Made by a program: the position numbers and the translations under genes. A DNA stretch of 64,000 nucleotides, from assembly GCF_003369915.1 (NCBI RefSeq), contig NC_046674.1, forward strand, positions 22,633,657 to 22,697,656, in the 5' to 3' direction. Shown piece by piece: positions 59,842-64,000 of the stretch; positions within the stretch are counted from its first letter, which is position 1, and every line of letters begins with the position of its first letter. The notes beneath the pieces are model-generated. The model was not told the origin of the DNA and ran no database searches. It saw nothing but the letters and a program-made list of their open reading frames with translations. This stretch comes from Drosophila miranda. Lineage: Eukaryota; Arthropoda; Insecta; Diptera; Drosophilidae.

Positions 59842-60931
59842 ATTTCGTTCGTGCAAAAAGTTTCCGATGCTGACCGCCGACCGCAACAAGGACATTTATG
59901 TTGTGCTGCAGGCAGCCCCATCCTGCATAATGGGATGCAATGTTTTTTAAGAATTGTATTTACCTTGAGAGCAAAGTGGGCGGGGCCAGAGAATTTGTGG
60001 ACAAAGAGGAGAGGCATCATCGGGACGTCATAATTAATTAAGTTCTGGAATGCGATGGAGTGGCGATTCGGGGTTGAAAACGATGAAATAATTTAGTCAA
60101 GTTGATTAGCTTTAAGTGGCTTTTGTATCTTGTATCTGTATCTGTATCTGTGTAACAGATGCTGCTGCTGGCCATTTCTTTGTCCTCTAATTTATGGCTG
60201 GACCTGTCCACAAGGAGCTCCTTTAGCGTGTCAGAGAAACTGTTAATGAGTGAAGCTCTCGGCCAGCACTTGGCCATAATCCACTCGATACACAGCTACC
60301 CCCCGACCCCCATTTGATTAGCCATCGACTGGCAATTCCAATTTCAATGGCCAGTGGCTGGGGAGACCAATTTGCTGTGCCCCAGCAGCCCAGCAGCCCA
60401 GCACCCCTGCCCTTCGCCCCTGCCAGGAACCGCCATGAAGTTGACCACAAAATGCTTTTGCTTTTGCTTTTGCTTTTGCCACGAATGCGAGTCGGAGGAA
60501 GTTCATTTCGATTTGCAGCTGAAGAAATTTATAGAGGAAAATTAAATGCCACACGATCTGCCCCCTGCCTCGTCCTTCTCGGCTTCTCTGTGAGTTTTTC
60601 CTTCCGCCTGGCTGGCTGTTTGGATCTGGTAGTCATGCACACGACATGCATGTTGTTTTCGGACTCTCCGGCAGCCTTTAAGGGGAACCACTTGCCTGTA
60701 GAGAGAGAGATAGAGAAAGGGTATCTTTTAGTCTTGGTTCTATTTCGAGTTTATTTTGTGGCCTGCACTCGGCAGCTCCTTTTCAGCCGCAGATCCAAGC
60801 CGTGACTCGCTTCAGTCCTGCTTCCAGTCCCGCTTCCACTCCTTCCAGCCGCTCGTTCGTTCCAGTTGCAGTTTAATTTGTACATCGATATATTTTTTCG
60901 GTTGTCAGTGCACACACACAATGCCAGAGTG

Positions 60932-60933
<2 letters not shown>

Positions 60934-60963
<30 letters not shown>
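60934..60963. repeat. (GT)15 microsatellite
   Basis: A near-perfect TG run preceded by a short CA run (60,911-60,919), giving potential for slippage and cruciform or Z-DNA structure. Confidence 0.9.
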
Positions 60964-60964
<1 letters not shown>

Positions 60965-62674
60965 CAAATAACCATAAATTCCAAAGTCGGCCCGTGCGGC
61001 TGTCGCCCTGAAATATCGCTTAACTCTCTGTTCTCTGCCGAGAGTCGGCTGCTGGCGCTGCTTACGTGTACGCCGTAGTGCCGTAGTGCCGTAGAGCCGT
61101 AGGGGTGCGGGGTTGGGCCAGAGTGAGACATTTATCCGGTGGAGACTGGCTAAATGCGCTGGCAGTTTGCTAATTAGTCAGCCATTAAAAAATATGTAAG
61201 CACAATGAAATGGCAACTTGGTCTGGCTCTGGCTCTGGCTCTGATTCTGGCTCTGGCTCTGATTCAGTTCCTGATACTGGACCAGGTTCTGGCCCTCGTT
61301 CTATGGCTCTCTGTCGCGCTCTGTCGTTGCGTCCCTCCTTTCATAATTTGCGCAGTGGCCCGGACATTAATCAACTTGGCTAAAAGGAGAGAGAGAAGTC
61401 TGTCAATAGCAGGGCTCGTTGGCTTAATCCTCCATGAGTCCCCCTCCCTCCCTTTGGCCATTATGCGCTCTCGGCGAACAAAGAAAGTTTTGAATCAATT
61501 CAAGTTTCGCAAAGTTAAATCCGCGCAGTGCATCTCCTCAGCTTTGCACTCAATTAAGTGACTTTTGCAGGGGGCACGACGGAGGGGGTGGGGGTGGGGC
61601 GGTGCAAGTTGCAAGTGCGTGTTGGGGCGGCAGCAACAGCTAAGAAAAACAATTTTGTTGCAAAGGAAAAGTGGAAAAAAACGAGTGAAAATATAAAGCA
61701 AATCCACTTGAATGGCGCACGGGGCAAGGGGCACGGGGGCAGGGGGCAAACAACGAGCGATGGCAAGTTAGTGCCAACAATTGGAGCAGCAGCTGCCCCG
61801 TCAGAAGTTGCCACTTTCTTGGCACTGTCCCCTGCCACACCAGCAGAGCACAGAGTAGAGCACAGAGCAGAGCAGAGCAGAGCACAGCACAGAGTCCTGC
61901 CAACACCCACACACGTGAGCTGGCAAAGTTTTAGTGGCACGGCTTTGGTCCTTCCTTCGACTGCTCCTTCTGCCTTGTGCCTCGTGCCTTGTGCCTCGTG
62001 CCTTCCGCCTGATTGACTGGCATCGAGTTGACTTAGAACAGCTTCTCCTTCGTCTCCTTCGGCTTCTCCTTCGCCTGAATGCGCTTCCTTATTGGCCAGA
62101 GTCCCTCTGGCCGCCCTCTGGCCTCTTGGCAGTGGTTGCGTAAACTAATTTTCCGTGTCGTCACTCGATTGTTTTAAAAGCCAACTCTGTTGAGATCCGC
62201 ATTCCGAGCCGACACACGGACGGAGGACACAACGTATAACATTTGAAAGCCCGGCCATTAGCCACGTTGCTGCTGATTGCTGGACAAACGCTTCGGGGGC
62301 GGCTCATCCGACTGTCAGCCAACTGCTGACGCCTAATGCAGTTTATGTGTAGCACGTCCTGACGTACTCCTGGACGGACATTCCCATCCCCATCCCCATC
62401 CCCAGCCACAACCACATTCTGCCAGGCAAAACATACGTTCGGGTCGGAGCTCAGCACGAGAGACACTTTCCAGTGCATTTGTACCGCAGACGAGTACACT
62501 GAGAGCTATTCGGGGCGAACGATTGGGGATCATAGATCGTGAATCGGGACTGCACACTAGATCTAATGAATACTCTCCCTAAAGACTGCATTTGTGGGAG
62601 AACCTTCTGATATTATGATTCAATGCAGATGCAATCCCTGGAGAGATCCTTAGGCAGTGGATTTCGACAGTAAT

Positions 62675-62960
62675 ATGAAAATATTTAAAGGAAATATATT
62701 TTAATATTTAAATTAAAAAACTTTTAAATTAAATTAATATTTAAATGAAATAGATTTTTATATTTAAATGAAATATATTTTAATATTTAAATTAACTAGC
62801 TTCTATTTATATATATTTTAATATTTAAATAAAATATATATTTTAATATTTAATTTAAATATATTTTTATATTTCAATGAAATATATTTTAATATTTAAA
62901 TAAAATATATTTGAATATTTTAACTAAATAAAATTAACATGTTTAATAAGCTATAAATGT
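62675..62960. repeat. AT-rich array (AATATTTAAAT-type units)
   Basis: Repeating units of TATTTTAATATTTAAATTAA type, each partly palindromic. No coding potential. Confidence 0.85.
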
Positions 62961-64000
62961 TATATATATATTGTTATTATAATATTTTTTACAGTGTTTC
63001 TTTTTTTGATTAAATATGGGCCGTACTAAAAAGACCTTTTAATACATTTATTTATGTATATATTTGTATATAAAAACGGAATATTTAATACATTTATGTA
63101 GGAGTATGTATGTAATTAGGAGTGCTTCTTTTTTTTAAATCCATTGCTTTATTTAGTATGAATTAATTATTAATTATAGTGTAAGCTTCCGTCGAATGAT
63201 AGTATTTGCATGGGAATCTTTCGAATAAATTTGCGCTAATTTGTCTCCACTTCACATTGATTTATTCCTGATCCTGAATAATATCAAAAGAGATAAAGGA
63301 TATTATACCATATTTATAACGAGAAACTCGTGTAGTACTCCTATGTCTGTAGATATTTTACCCAATGCTCCGCCTAGAAATTCAGAAACAGAGAAAAACT
63401 CTCAATATTAACAATCAGATCGGAATCGGATCCATGCTTAAGCGATTACTAGAGTGTTTCATGGGGTTAACGAATCTAACGATTGCTGGCAGGCAGATCA
63501 GCGATTGAGAACTCTCTTTCAGGCCTCCTCCTCAGAGAGCGAAGCAGGAGAGACAAAGCAAACACGAAGATCAATTTAGTGATAAGGCAACGTCGTCCGC
63601 TGTGGTGAGGACCATCCGCACGAGCTCTCTCTCAGCTCTCAGAGACGTTTGCAGGCAGGCTGACAGACGGATGGTCCTCGAAAGAGAGCAGATGTGGTGA
63701 CGACTGCCGCAGCCTGACAGAATTCGCATTCGTAATCGGAATTTCGTACAAAGACTGCAGCAGTCACGAGTGGAAAGAACTTAGGAACTACGAGAAGCGA
63801 TTTTCGTTGTAGATTTTGGATATAATTTTCATCAGAGAGCCAGAAATGTGCCAGAAATATTCTATCGAAATGCTATCGAAATTTATGCCACAGGAGCGTC
63901 TCTGGCTGCACAAATGAAGCACTTGAAATGTATGTATTTTGTAGTCGTTGTTAAATTGTTGCCACTGACACTGCCACAATCCGAAAGACAAATGCCACTA

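Larger units (their letters stand above)
55928..64000. other. Non-coding stretch, probably intronic
   Basis: No supported coding exon. It contains A-rich low-complexity DNA (56,230-56,815), G and C homopolymers (59,620-59,662 and 59,816-59,841), CTGCCCCTGCCTCTG repeats (59,085-59,200), CTGGCTCTGG repeats (61,218-61,265), a GT array (60,934-60,963), an AT-rich array (62,675-62,960) and a 12-bp inverted repeat at 63,607-63,618 / 63,668-63,679. Confidence 0.5.

Noticed and set aside
59505..60020. Pro- or Gly-rich frames across the G/C tracts
   Set aside because: They are products of homopolymer translation.
1..64000. tRNA, rRNA, CRISPR array or bacterial operon
   Set aside because: No cloverleaf with a GGTTCRA T-loop, no rRNA-like sequence and no regularly spaced identical repeats were seen. 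Introns and repeats show a fly nuclear genome.

Overview
This is a nuclear window from a Drosophila genome, most likely obscura group. That assignment is an inference from small GT-AG introns, DINE-1 (Helentron) fragments, a gypsy-type endogenous retrovirus, long GT/CA microsatellites and fly-like versions of Inpp5e, spermine synthase and Pbgs. No search could be run, so the species is not fixed.

Layout. 1-12.2 kb is gene-poor, with DINE-1-like repeats near 7.9-8.1 and 9.5-10.4 kb. 12.2-14.6 kb (minus) holds a three-exon phosphoinositide 5-phosphatase (INPP5E) ending in a CaaX box. 16.55-23.67 kb is a very young gypsy-like element: its 533-bp LTRs differ at only two sites, it has a TGTA target duplication, and gag and env are open. 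Its pol is broken by a deletion that removes the His half of the integrase zinc domain. 24.25-24.80 kb (minus) is an unassigned coding remnant. 25.28-29.0 kb (plus) is spermine synthase with two alternative second exons. 31.1-32.1 kb (plus) is porphobilinogen synthase. It converges on an uncharacterised 530-aa protein gene (34.56-32.89 kb, minus). This gene pair sits between two ~205-bp inverted copies of one promoter-like sequence.

35.0-38.5 kb is the most unusual structure. It is a 3.45-kb segment with ~600-bp terminal inverted repeats ending GGCACCC...GGGTGCC and bounded by TA on both sides. Inside is a decayed, intron-containing protein gene (DUF4781-like, tentative). It looks like a TA-inserting element that carries a host gene, or a composite of two inverted repeats around one.

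From 38.5 kb to the end the DNA looks like a 5' untranslated exon (strong donor at 40,281) followed by a very long intron on the plus strand. This part is full of simple repeats, homopolymer G/C tracts (up to 43 G), AT-rich tandem arrays and a second copy of a MITE-like repeat. Three phase-compatible coding-like blocks of unknown identity lie at 54.7-55.9 kb.

The recognised genes are metabolic or housekeeping (phosphoinositides and cilia, polyamines, haem) and do not form one pathway.
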